A stretch of DNA of 64,000 nucleotides from Burkholderia sp. Bp8992. GTDB taxonomy: Bacteria; Pseudomonadota; Gammaproteobacteria; Burkholderiales; Burkholderiaceae. This document shows positions 56,521-64,000 of the stretch, piece by piece; position 1 is the stretch's first letter, and each line of letters begins with the position of its first letter. Under the pieces are notes generated by a model that saw nothing but the letters and a program-made list of their open reading frames with translations, was not told where the DNA came from and ran no database searches. The DNA lies in the NCBI RefSeq assembly GCF_003853705.1, contig NZ_QTQI01000024.1:62001-126000 (forward strand). Reading direction: 5' to 3'. A program made the translations under genes and the position numbers.

Positions 56521-57891
56521 TCAGTAGGCGTTCGGATGAACGAAGCCCTTCAGCACCGTGGCGGCGACAATCTTCATGTCGAACCCGAAGGACCAGTTGC
56601 GCAGGTAATAGAGGTCGTGCTGCACGCGGCCGACCATCTTGTCGAGGTGATCCGTTTCGCCTCGATAGCCGTTGACCTGCGCCCATCCGGTGATGCCGGG
56701 CTTGATCCGGTAACGATGGATGTAGCCTTCGACGAGCGGCCGGTACAGATCGTCGTGCTCGATCGCGTGCGGTCGCGGCCCGACGACCGACATGTCGCCG
56801 CGCAGCACGTTGAAGAACTGCGGCAGTTCGTCGAGGCTCGTGCGGCGCAGGAACGCGCCGATGCGCGTGATGCGCGTGTCGCCGCGCGTGGCCTGGCGCA
56901 CGATGCCTGCCTGTTCGGCGTGCACGCGCATCGTGCGGAACTTGTAGATGCGGAACACCCGGCCGTCGGCGCCTTTGCGGGTCTGCGTAAACAGCACGGG
57001 GCCCGGCGACGACAGCTTGACCGCCAGCGCGATCGCGCCGAGCAGCGGCGCCAGCGCGACGAGTGCCGCGGCCGCGAACACGCGGTCGAACAGCGCCTTC
57101 TGCATCAGCGCGCGGTGCGACATCGGCGACGCCACCAGGTTGATCGCCGGCATGCCGACGAGATCCATCATCGTGCCGCCGAGCAGCGCGATGCTGCACA
57201 TGTCCGGCATGAAGCGGATGTTGATCAGATCGTCGCCGAACGTCTTCAGTACCTTCCGGATCGTCCGTTCCTCCGAGATCGGCAACGCGAGCCAGATTTC
57301 CGTCGCGGCTTCGGCACGCACGGCCGCGGCGAACTCGGCGAAATCCGCGATCGCCGGGACGATGCCGTTGGATCGTCCCGCGAGGTCGTGGAGCACCACG
57401 GGGCGGAACCCGCTGGCCGGGGACAGCGCGAGCGTTTCGATCACCCGCACCGCATGCGCGCCGTTGCCGACGATCGCCACCTTGCGAAGATTCAGGCCCG
57501 CATGCCGGACCCGCGCGAGCATCGTGTACGCGACCAGACGGATGACGATGAATCCGCATGCCGCGATCGCCGTCCAGTAGACGAACCACAGCCGCGACAC
57601 ATGATCGACGCGATGCATCGCGAACAGCAGCACGAGGTCGCACGCCTGCACGGCGACCCATGCGGCACTGATGCGGCTGATCATCGCGATCCACGACCGA
57701 CCGCGCCACGACTGGTACACCTGGCATGCCGGGAAGACGGCAAGCGTCAGCATCACGACGAACGGGACGACCATCGCGTCCGGCCGGCCGAGCGTATCGT
57801 CATCGAAGCGCACATAAGACGCGGCGGCCGCCGCCAGCACCACGACGAGTGCATCGAGCAGACGAGCAACAATCGACTGAACTCCGAACAT
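56521..57891 (-). CDS. Undecaprenyl-phosphate glucose phosphotransferase (WcaJ/BceB type)
   Basis: 456-residue polyisoprenyl-phosphate hexose-1-phosphate transferase that starts the repeat unit on undecaprenyl phosphate. N-terminal membrane helices (about 7-110), a CoA-binding-like middle domain (VAIVGNGAHAVRVIE), and the C-terminal sugar transferase domain (about 265-456): KLSSPGPVLFTQTRKG, FRIYKFRTMR, RTSLDELPQFFNVLRGDMSVVGPRP (in part), YRIKPGITGWAQVNGYRG. First intact gene of the operon, start at 57891. Confidence 0.94.
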   Translation of the reverse strand: MFGVQSIVARLLDALVVVLAAAAASYVRFDDDTLGRPDAMVVPFVVMLTLAVFPACQVYQSWRGRSWIAMISRISAAWVAVQACDLVLLFAMHRVDHVSRLWFVYWTAIAACGFIVIRLVAYTMLARVRHAGLNLRKVAIVGNGAHAVRVIETLALSPASGFRPVVLHDLAGRSNGIVPAIADFAEFAAAVRAEAATEIWLALPISEERTIRKVLKTFGDDLINIRFMPDMCSIALLGGTMMDLVGMPAINLVASPMSHRALMQKALFDRVFAAAALVALAPLLGAIALAVKLSSPGPVLFTQTRKGADGRVFRIYKFRTMRVHAEQAGIVRQATRGDTRITRIGAFLRRTSLDELPQFFNVLRGDMSVVGPRPHAIEHDDLYRPLVEGYIHRYRIKPGITGWAQVNGYRGETDHLDKMVGRVQHDLYYLRNWSFGFDMKIVAATVLKGFVHPNAY

Positions 57892-57932
57892 GATTCTTCT
57901 CCAGGCAGCGCGCGACGGCGCCGCATTTGCCG

Positions 57933-58088
57933 TCAAACGCGCCCGTATGCGCCGTCGAAGCACGCGATGTCGCGTTCGCCGAGATGGCTGCCGGTCTGCA
58001 CTTCGATGATTTCGGGCGACAACTGCCCCGGGTTTTCAAGCCGGTGCCCGACGCCGTTGTCGACAAGTTCGATCGCGCTCAATTTCAT
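57933..58088 (-). pseudogene. C-terminal remnant of a mannose-1-phosphate guanylyltransferase/mannose-6-phosphate isomerase
   Basis: A 51-codon frame (MKLSAIELVDNG...) whose second half reads GHRLENPGQLSPEIIEVQ and SHLGERDIACFDGAYGRV. This matches the very end of the cupin domain of ManC/BceA-type bifunctional enzymes (THRLENPG...EVQSG-YLGEDDIVRF-YGR). The other roughly 430 residues are missing from the window on either strand. The operon has probably lost its own GDP-mannose gene and relies on a copy elsewhere, or the fragment marks where a cluster was swapped. Confidence 0.8.
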
Positions 58089-58724
58089 GCACTCCTCAAC
58101 ATCCGGTTTTTCAGCGCGCGACGCCCCCATCGCACCGCCCGGCCATGCCCGCGCTGACGCCGGACATGCTCCACCCTCGGTATCCCGATGCATCGACAAC
58201 ATTCATCCCGGACGCCAATCGTCCATCGATGAATTAATCAATAAATTCGCATTCCTATATGAAATCGAACGCGCCTTTATTGGATGAACGGTTCGATTCC
58301 CGCCAGGAATCCAGACGACGAACGGACTGCGAGTTGCTTAGGCGTACGCCTCCGCACCGATGCGCTGACGCCGCGATGGCGCATCGACACGGCTCGGCAT
58401 GACAAAGGAGATGCCGCGCCCGAGCCATCCCGAATGGATGGGCGCATGAACGCGATTGATCAAGTGAAGGCCCGGAATCGACCGCTTCGCCCCCGCGTCG
58501 CGTCCGGATATCGGAATCTGGATGTGATTCATGATTGGTCTAGCGTTATGGTATTAACTACTTCGGCACGCACCATTTAACGCACGAACCATGCCATCAA
58601 GCTCCGCATTTTTGCTGCAACGCAGAAAACCCTTGTTAAACCAAGGACCTATGTACGCAAACAGAAAGGTATGAATAAATCAAAATAATCGAGTGCAACG
58701 TTTGCGCGACTGAAACGTTCGCAC

Positions 58725-58738
58725 CCGTTACGTAACGG
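58725..58738. promoter_or_regulatory. Perfect 14-bp palindrome in the exopolysaccharide control region
   Basis: CCGTTACGTAACGG is identical on both strands, followed 3 bases later by a further GCCGTAACG half-site. About 640 bp upstream of the manC remnant. Candidate operator; regulator unknown. Confidence 0.4.
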
Positions 58739-58855
58739 CACGCCGTAACGCGCGCCGGATGGGAACATGTTCCGGAACGCCCCGATCGTTGCCATTGCGG
58801 AATGGTTGCGTCCGAAAAACACGAGCTGAATGGATCGTCAAACGCCTTGGCGCGT

Positions 58856-58992
58856 GCCGGTATTTACCTTCGCAATATCGGCACGTCGACGGATTCACGA
58901 CACTTTTCGGCACGTGGGGGAATCCGGTAAATACCGGCGGCCGGCAGGCTTAAATCCACCCAAAAAAACTGTCAATCGATTTAAATACCGGC
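58856..58992. repeat. Three copies of a GCCGGTATTTA motif
   Basis: Copies at 58856-58868 (GCCGGTATTTACC), 58924-58938 (CCGGTAAATACCGGC, palindromic) and 58981-58992 (TTAAATACCGGC). Spacing of about 60-70 bp, roughly six helical turns, would put them on one face of the DNA. Candidate cooperative binding sites. Confidence 0.45.
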
Positions 58993-59366
58993 AAGGTGCG
59001 CTGGAAATGGCGGACGCCCGGCTGGTCAGGCCGCCCTCGTCACGACGGCATGACGAAATCGATCGGCGATCTCGCATCGTCACGCACGCGACTCGGAATG
59101 GAACGTGGGAGCGTGGCGGCAGATCATGACGTGCCGCGCACGGCGGGCGGGCCGATCTGCGCCGTGCCTGATTGCGCGTGATCCGGTTCGTCCGGTCGAT
59201 AACGTCGATCGACTCGTGTGCGACGTACCGAGCGTCGCGGCCGGGCATCTGGCGACCGCAGGGGCGCGTGCGCATCGTCTCGCCCCCGCGGTGCCTGTGT
59301 TGCTGGCGACAGCCAGGCGTTGCCGGCCGTCACCTGATCCATCACCGACTCAAGTCCAAACCCGCA

Positions 59367-60782
59367 TCAGGCCTTCAGCATGCCGAACACCTCGTTCAGC
59401 ATCGACTTCGCGTCGCCGAACAACATGCGGTTGTTGTCCTTGTAGAACAGCGGATTGTCGACGCCCGCATAACCCGACGCCATGCTGCGCTTCATCACGA
59501 TCGATGTCTTCGCCTTCCACACCTCCAGCACCGGCATGCCGGCGATCGGGCTCGTCGGGTCGTCCTGCGCCGCCGGGTTCACGATGTCGTTCGCGCCGAT
59601 CACCATCGACACGTCGGCTTCGGGAAAGTCGTCGTTGATCTCGTCCATTTCGAGCACGATGTCGTACGGCACCTTCGCTTCGGCCAGCAGCACGTTCATG
59701 TGCCCCGGCATGCGGCCCGCGACCGGGTGAATCGCGAAACGCACGTCGACGCCCTTCTCGCGCAGCAGCTTCGTCAGCTCGAACACCGTGTGCTGGGCCT
59801 GTGCAACGGCCATCCCATAGCCGGGTACGATGATCACGCGCTTCGCCTCGCGCAGCAGCTCGGCCGTTTCCGCCGCGCTCACCGCGACCGCCTCGCCAGC
59901 CGGTTGCGCCGCGCCGCCGCCGGCTGCCGCCGGTGCGCCCGCGCCGCTGCCGAAACCACCGGCGATCACGCTGATGAAGTTGCGGTTCATCGCGCGGCAC
60001 ATGATGTACGACAGGATCGCACCCGACGAGCCGACCAGCGCGCCGATCACGATCAGCAGGTCGTTGCCGAGCATGAAGCCGGTGGCCGCTGCCGCCCACC
60101 CCGAGTAGCTGTTGAGCATCGACACCACGACCGGCATGTCCGCGCCGCCGATCGCCATCACCATGTGCACGCCGAACAGCAGCGAGATCACCGTCATCAC
60201 GACGAGCGGCAGCATGCCGTCCTGGATCGTTTCCGCATGCAGGAACGCGCGGCCGTAGTAGATCACGATCAGCAGCGCGGCGAGGTTCATCCAGTGCCGC
60301 GCCGGCAGCAGCAGCGGCTTGCCGCCGATCTTGCCCGACAGCTTGCCGAACGCGATGATCGAACCCGCGAAGGTAACGGCGCCGATCAGGATGCCGACGT
60401 AGATCTCCACTTCGTGGATCGCCTTCTCCGCGCCGGTGAATTGCAGCGACGTGTCGATGTAGCTCGCGAAGCCGACGAGGCAGGCCGCGAGACCGACCAG
60501 GCTGTGCATCAGCGCGACCAGTTCCGGCATCTGCGTCATCTGCACTTTCTTCGCGGCGTACAGGCCGACGGCGCCGCCGACGACCAGCGCGGCGACCACG
60601 TACGGAATGCCCGCGGCCGACACGCGCGGACCGGCCACGGTGGCCAGCACGGCGATCAGCATGCCGATCATCCCGAGCAGGTTGCCGCGACGCGCGGTTT
60701 CAGGGTTGGCCAGCCCGCCGAGGCTGAGGATGAACAGGATCGCGGCGCCGATATAGGAGACGGTAGTCAGGTTTGCAGTCAT
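59367..60782 (-). CDS. pntB: NAD(P) transhydrogenase subunit beta
   Basis: 471-residue inner-membrane subunit of the proton-pumping transhydrogenase. About nine transmembrane helices (1-265, e.g. [17 protein letters not shown] and [17 protein letters not shown]), then the NADP(H)-binding domain III ([64 protein letters not shown]). Starts 15 bp after the pntA stop. Uses the proton gradient to make NADPH. Confidence 0.96.
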   Translation of the reverse strand: MTANLTTVSYIGAAILFILSLGGLANPETARRGNLLGMIGMLIAVLATVAGPRVSAAGIPYVVAALVVGGAVGLYAAKKVQMTQMPELVALMHSLVGLAACLVGFASYIDTSLQFTGAEKAIHEVEIYVGILIGAVTFAGSIIAFGKLSGKIGGKPLLLPARHWMNLAALLIVIYYGRAFLHAETIQDGMLPLVVMTVISLLFGVHMVMAIGGADMPVVVSMLNSYSGWAAAATGFMLGNDLLIVIGALVGSSGAILSYIMCRAMNRNFISVIAGGFGSGAGAPAAAGGGAAQPAGEAVAVSAAETAELLREAKRVIIVPGYGMAVAQAQHTVFELTKLLREKGVDVRFAIHPVAGRMPGHMNVLLAEAKVPYDIVLEMDEINDDFPEADVSMVIGANDIVNPAAQDDPTSPIAGMPVLEVWKAKTSIVMKRSMASGYAGVDNPLFYKDNNRMLFGDAKSMLNEVFGMLKA

Positions 60783-60797
60783 TGTTTTGTCGTCCCC

Positions 60798-62396
60798 TTA
60801 TTTGCGGAACATCGCCAGCATGCGTCGCGTGACCGCGAAGCCGCCGAACATGTTGACGGCCGTGAGCGTGAGCGCACCGACCGCGAGGCCGAGGATCAGC
60901 CCGGACGGGCGGTCGCCGGCGTTGGCCAGCTCACCGAGGGGCGGCGCGACCTGCACGAGCGCGCCGATCGCAATGATCGACGAGATCGCGTTGGTCACGC
61001 TCATCAGCGGCGTATGCAGCGACGGCGTGACGTTCCAGATCACCATGTAGCCGACGAAGCACGCGAGCACGAATACCGTGAAGTGCGACAGGAAGCTGGC
61101 CGGTGCGAACTGGCCGACCAGCAGGAAAGCCAGCGCGCCGACGGCGAACACGATCGCGAGCGCCTTGGCCGACATCGGCTCGCCGCTGTGGCCGTGGCCC
61201 TTGGACTTCGCGGGCGCAGCCGCGACAGGTGCTGCCGGAGGCTTGGGCGCGACGACCGCCTGCTTGATCGGCGGCGGCGGCCACGTAATGTTGCCTTCCT
61301 TGATGACGGTGAGGCCGCGGATCGCGTCGTCGTCGAAGTCGACGTTGATCGTGCCGTCCTTGGCCTTGCACAGCTCCTCGACCACGCGCAGCAGGTTGGT
61401 CGCATACAACGTGGACGACTGCCGCGACAGGCGCGACGCCAGATCGGTATAGCCGACGATCGTCACGCCGTGGCGCACGACGGCCTCGCCGGGCACCGTG
61501 AGTTCGCAGTTGCCGCCCTGTTCGGCGGCCATGTCGACGATCACGCTGCCGGGCTTCATCGACTGCACCATCTCGGCCGTGATCAGCTTCGGCGCGGGCT
61601 TGCCGGGGATCAACGCGGTCGTGATGATGATGTCGGCGTCCCTGGCCTGCTGCGCGTACATCGCGCGCTGCGCCTGCTGGAAGCCTTCGCTCATCACCTT
61701 CGCGTAACCGCCGCCGCCCGAGCCTTCCTCTTCGTAGTCGACCTTGACGAATTCGCCGCCCAGCGACTTGACCTGGTCGGCCACTTCCGCTCGCGTGTCG
61801 TTGGCGCGCACGATCGCGCCGAGGCTGGCCGCGGTGCCGATCGCGGCGAGGCCCGCCACACCGGCACCTGCGATGAAGACCTTGGCCGGCGGGACCTTGC
61901 CGGCCGCCGTGACCTGGCCGTTCAGGAAGCGGCCGAACGCATGCGCGGCCTCGATCACCGCGCGGTAGCCGCTGATGCCGGCCATCGACGTGAGCGCGTC
62001 CATCTTCTGCGCGCGCGACAGCGTGCGCGGCAGCGAATCGATCGCCAGCACGGTGGCGCGCTTCGCGGCCAGCTGCTCCATCAGTTCGGGATTCTGGGCC
62101 GGCCAGACGAAACCGATCAGCGTGCCGCCTTCGCGCATCAGCGCGACTTCGTCGCTGGTCGGCGGGCGTACCTTGAACACGATGTCGCTGCCGGACCAGA
62201 GCTCGGCCGCCGTCGCGGCAACGGTTGCGCCGGCCGCACGGTAGGCGTCGTCGTCGAAATTCGCCCCTGCCCCGGCGCCGCTTTGCACGGCCACCGAGAA
62301 CCCCAGCTTGATCAGTTTCTCGACCACCTCGGGTACGGTCGCTACGCGCCGTTCGCCGGTGGCTATCTCCAGAGGAATCCCAATCTGCAATGTCAT
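60798..62396 (-). CDS. pntA: NAD(P) transhydrogenase subunit alpha (undivided PntA)
   Basis: 532-residue subunit. The NAD(H)-binding domain I is at about 1-380 (GIPLEIATGERRVATVPEVV, GAGVAGLAAIGTAASLGAIVRANDTR in part, VDMAAEQGGNCELT), a Pro/Ala-rich linker at about 385-430, and four transmembrane helices at 440-530. Many proteobacteria split this into pntAA and pntAB; here it is one chain, as in E. coli. Start at 62396 (MTLQIGIPLE). Confidence 0.96.
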   Translation of the reverse strand: MTLQIGIPLEIATGERRVATVPEVVEKLIKLGFSVAVQSGAGAGANFDDDAYRAAGATVAATAAELWSGSDIVFKVRPPTSDEVALMREGGTLIGFVWPAQNPELMEQLAAKRATVLAIDSLPRTLSRAQKMDALTSMAGISGYRAVIEAAHAFGRFLNGQVTAAGKVPPAKVFIAGAGVAGLAAIGTAASLGAIVRANDTRAEVADQVKSLGGEFVKVDYEEEGSGGGGYAKVMSEGFQQAQRAMYAQQARDADIIITTALIPGKPAPKLITAEMVQSMKPGSVIVDMAAEQGGNCELTVPGEAVVRHGVTIVGYTDLASRLSRQSSTLYATNLLRVVEELCKAKDGTINVDFDDDAIRGLTVIKEGNITWPPPPIKQAVVAPKPPAAPVAAAPAKSKGHGHSGEPMSAKALAIVFAVGALAFLLVGQFAPASFLSHFTVFVLACFVGYMVIWNVTPSLHTPLMSVTNAISSIIAIGALVQVAPPLGELANAGDRPSGLILGLAVGALTLTAVNMFGGFAVTRRMLAMFRK

Positions 62397-62913
62397 TTTG
62401 TGATCTGTCAGTTGCGGCCGCGCGCAGCATTCGGCCCCGCGTTTCGCGTTGCCAAATTCAGGCGCCCGGCCTTGGTGAAACAGGTCAACCTGGATCAGCA
62501 GCGCAGCCCTGATGCAGCCGCGAACATGTTGTCTCCATCGCCAGGTTCCGTACTCGATATCCGGCGTCGGCCCTGTGGCCGGCGACACAAAGCATACCGG
62601 CCGACGCGGTCTTCTCGAAATTTATCTTCTGAATCGAGCAGCATTCGTTTCATGAATCCCGTGCCGAGGATTCAGCGACAGTCTGACGGTTTCGGTTTAC
62701 TCGTACAAGTCACGTGTGGAGGCAGCCGGCGATCGCCCGTCATCCCCTTTCCCGCCAGGAATTCAAAGGAATCGGTTCACCCCGACGAAATACCCGGCCA
62801 ATCGCCGCAAATCATCCAGTTTTCCAAAGTGCGTGCGCTGACAACGGACGCCGGCCGATCCTTATGATCGAGCCCCTTAATTGAATATGATGCGGACGCG
62901 TCCCGATCCACCA
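62397..62913. other. 517-bp gap between pntA and the GGDEF-EAL gene
   Basis: No gene is visible. It should contain the pntA promoter on the minus strand (62397-62600) and the 3' region of the GGDEF-EAL gene; no clear promoter boxes or terminator hairpin were found. Confidence 0.35.
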
Positions 62914-64000
62914 TCAAACGTTCTTGATCGCATTGCCGTGCGTGGCCATTTCGATGAAGTGATCGGCCGGCATCGGACGCCCGAGCAGGAAGCCCTGCAG
63001 CGAATTGCAGCCGAGTCTCGTCAGGAACTGCTGCTGCGCCGTCGTTTCAACGCCTTCCGCGACGATCTTCAGGTCGAGTGCCCGACCGAGCGCGACGATC
63101 GCGGAAATGATCGCGGCATCTTCGGTGTCGTGTTCGAGATCGCGGATGAAGCCGCGGTCGATCTTGAGCTCGCTGGCCGGCAAGCGTTTGAGATAGAGCA
63201 GGCTCGAATAGCCCGTCCCGAAGTCGTCGATGGAAATGCGCACGCCCATGTCGTGAAGCTGCTGCAGGATTCTCAAGCTGGCGTCGGCGTCGCGCATCGC
63301 CGTGGATTCGGTGATCTCCAGCGTCAGGCAGTGCGGCTCCAACCCGTGCCGTTCCAATGCCTCCTGCACGACCCGGATCAGGCTCGCGTGGCCGAATTGC
63401 AGCGGCGACAGGTTGACGGCCATCGTCCAGTCGGTTCGACCTGCATCGCACCACGCGCGCATCTGCCGGCAGGCCTCGTCCAGCACCCATTCGCCGATCG
63501 GCACGATCAAGCCGGTCTTTTCCGCGATCGGGATGAACTGATCGGGTGAAATGAGGCCGCGTGTCGGGTGCATCCATCGCAACAACGCCTCGACGCCGAT
63601 GATCGGCCCATGGGGCACCTCGAACTTCGGCTGGTAATGCAGGACCAGTTCACGCCGCTCCAGCGCCAATCGGAGTTCCTGCACGATTTTCAAGTGCTCG
63701 CGGACATTCGCGTTCATCGATGCTTCGAAGAAACAGTACGCGTTCCGGCCGAGTGCCTTCGCGTGATACATCGCGGCATCGGCGTTGGTCATCAGGTCCC
63801 GGAAATCGCTGCCGTTGCCCGGATAAAGCGCGATACCGATACTGGCCGACACGCGCAATTCGTGCTCGGCCACGCGGAACGGCTGTCGAATCACCGCCAG
63901 CACCTTGTCCGCCACGTCGGCCGCGTCCGCCGGCTCGGCCACCGCCACGACCAGCACGAATTCATCGCCGCCGAGACGGGCGATCGTGTCCTGCGAGCGC
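62914..64000 (-). CDS. GGDEF-EAL protein (cyclic di-GMP turnover), N-terminus cut by window edge
   Basis: Partial signalling protein; the last 362 codons are visible. The visible part starts within a GGDEF domain whose active-site motif RLGGDEF is intact (63955-63976), followed by an EAL domain with EALLRW, metal site residues DDFGTGYSS, the lysine in LKIDRGF and the glutamate in AEGVET, all expected of an active phosphodiesterase. Both cyclase and esterase motifs are therefore complete. Cyclic di-GMP often controls exopolysaccharide operons like the one 5 kb upstream. Sensor domains lie outside the window. Confidence 0.93.
   Translation of the reverse strand, partial: RSQDTIARLGGDEFVLVVAVAEPADAADVADKVLAVIRQPFRVAEHELRVSASIGIALYPGNGSDFRDLMTNADAAMYHAKALGRNAYCFFEASMNANVREHLKIVQELRLALERRELVLHYQPKFEVPHGPIIGVEALLRWMHPTRGLISPDQFIPIAEKTGLIVPIGEWVLDEACRQMRAWCDAGRTDWTMAVNLSPLQFGHASLIRVVQEALERHGLEPHCLTLEITESTAMRDADASLRILQQLHDMGVRISIDDFGTGYSSLLYLKRLPASELKIDRGFIRDLEHDTEDAAIISAIVALGRALDLKIVAEGVETTAQQQFLTRLGCNSLQGFLLGRPMPADHFIEMATHGNAIKNV

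Larger units (their letters stand above)
58089..59366. promoter_or_regulatory. 1.28-kb control region of the exopolysaccharide operon
   Basis: No convincing gene; partly AT-rich (58540-58700), which stands out against the GC-rich genome. Elements seen: a perfect 14-bp palindrome CCGTTACGTAACGG (58725-58738), and three copies of a GCCGGTATTTA/TAAATACCGGC motif at 58856-58868, 58924-58938 (itself an inverted repeat, CCGGTA-AA-TACCGG) and 58981-58992. A small repeat CCTTG-TTAAAC-CAAGG lies near 58628-58645. This is likely the operon promoter and binding area for one or more regulators and for H-NS. Confidence 0.5.

Noticed and set aside
58089-59366. Search for a sigma-54 promoter (TGGCACG-N4-TTGC) in the exopolysaccharide control region
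   Set aside because: Only partial matches such as CGGCACG without a properly spaced TTGC were found on either strand.

Overview
The window is high-GC DNA with the gene content and protein style of a Burkholderia (probably Burkholderia cepacia complex) replicon. Signs include many LysR/GntR/IclR regulators, a typical neutral-amino-acid-start porin, a Tat-exported phospholipase C, a split xylose operon arranged xylA-xylB-xylF-xylG-xylH with a divergent xylR, an H-NS-family protein with the short Burkholderia-type DNA-binding tail, and a Wzx/Wzy polysaccharide locus. The density of catabolic and accessory loci suggests a secondary chromosome, but the sequence alone does not prove it. No rRNA, tRNA, CRISPR array or intact insertion sequence was recognised.

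Layout. 1-2665: a sensor kinase and sigma-54 response regulator pair (regulator cut by the window edge). 2863-4957: a PL5/AlgL-like protein convergent with a porin. 5118-13065: a minus-strand locus with a ureohydrolase (agmatinase type), gamma-glutamyltransferase, class III aminotransferase, polar amino acid ABC transporter and GntR/FCD regulator, reading as uptake and breakdown of a guanidino or gamma-glutamyl nitrogen compound. 13284-23116: xylose uptake and isomerase pathway with xylR and an aldose epimerase, ending in a small unknown gene, a LamG remnant and a strong terminator. 23698-25919: a 43-residue lipoprotein followed by phospholipase C. 26024-30858: a tandem-domain Asp/Glu racemase, a DctA/GltP-type symporter and two LysR genes. 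30940-34793: a tight five-gene operon (PanE-like, VOC, MaoC, family III CoA-transferase, AroE-like) divergent from a LysR gene. 35123-37512: a copper-type cluster (DUF2946, outer-membrane protein, copC) in which copD is broken and followed by lower-GC DNA. 37603-41537: hypothetical protein, NTF2-like protein, LysR, IclR and an H-NS-like protein.

41628-58088 is a roughly 16-kb minus-strand exopolysaccharide operon: undecaprenyl-phosphate sugar transferase, Wzb phosphatase, small secreted protein, Wza, Wzc, Wzx, Wzy, four glycosyltransferases, a secreted DUF4838 glycosidase-like protein and a polysaccharide pyruvyl transferase. Genes are coupled by 4-bp overlaps or short gaps. A remnant of a mannose-1-phosphate guanylyltransferase/phosphomannose isomerase lies just upstream, next to a 1.3-kb, partly AT-rich, palindrome-bearing control region. 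59367-62396 encodes the proton-translocating transhydrogenase (pntA, pntB). The window ends inside a GGDEF-EAL protein.

The most notable observations are the uncharacterised CoA-linked operon at 30940-34793, the two-domain racemase with one lost catalytic cysteine, the AlgL-like protein lacking the catalytic histidine, three gene remnants (LamG, copD, manC-type), and several perfect inverted repeats placed exactly where operators for the neighbouring regulators would be expected.
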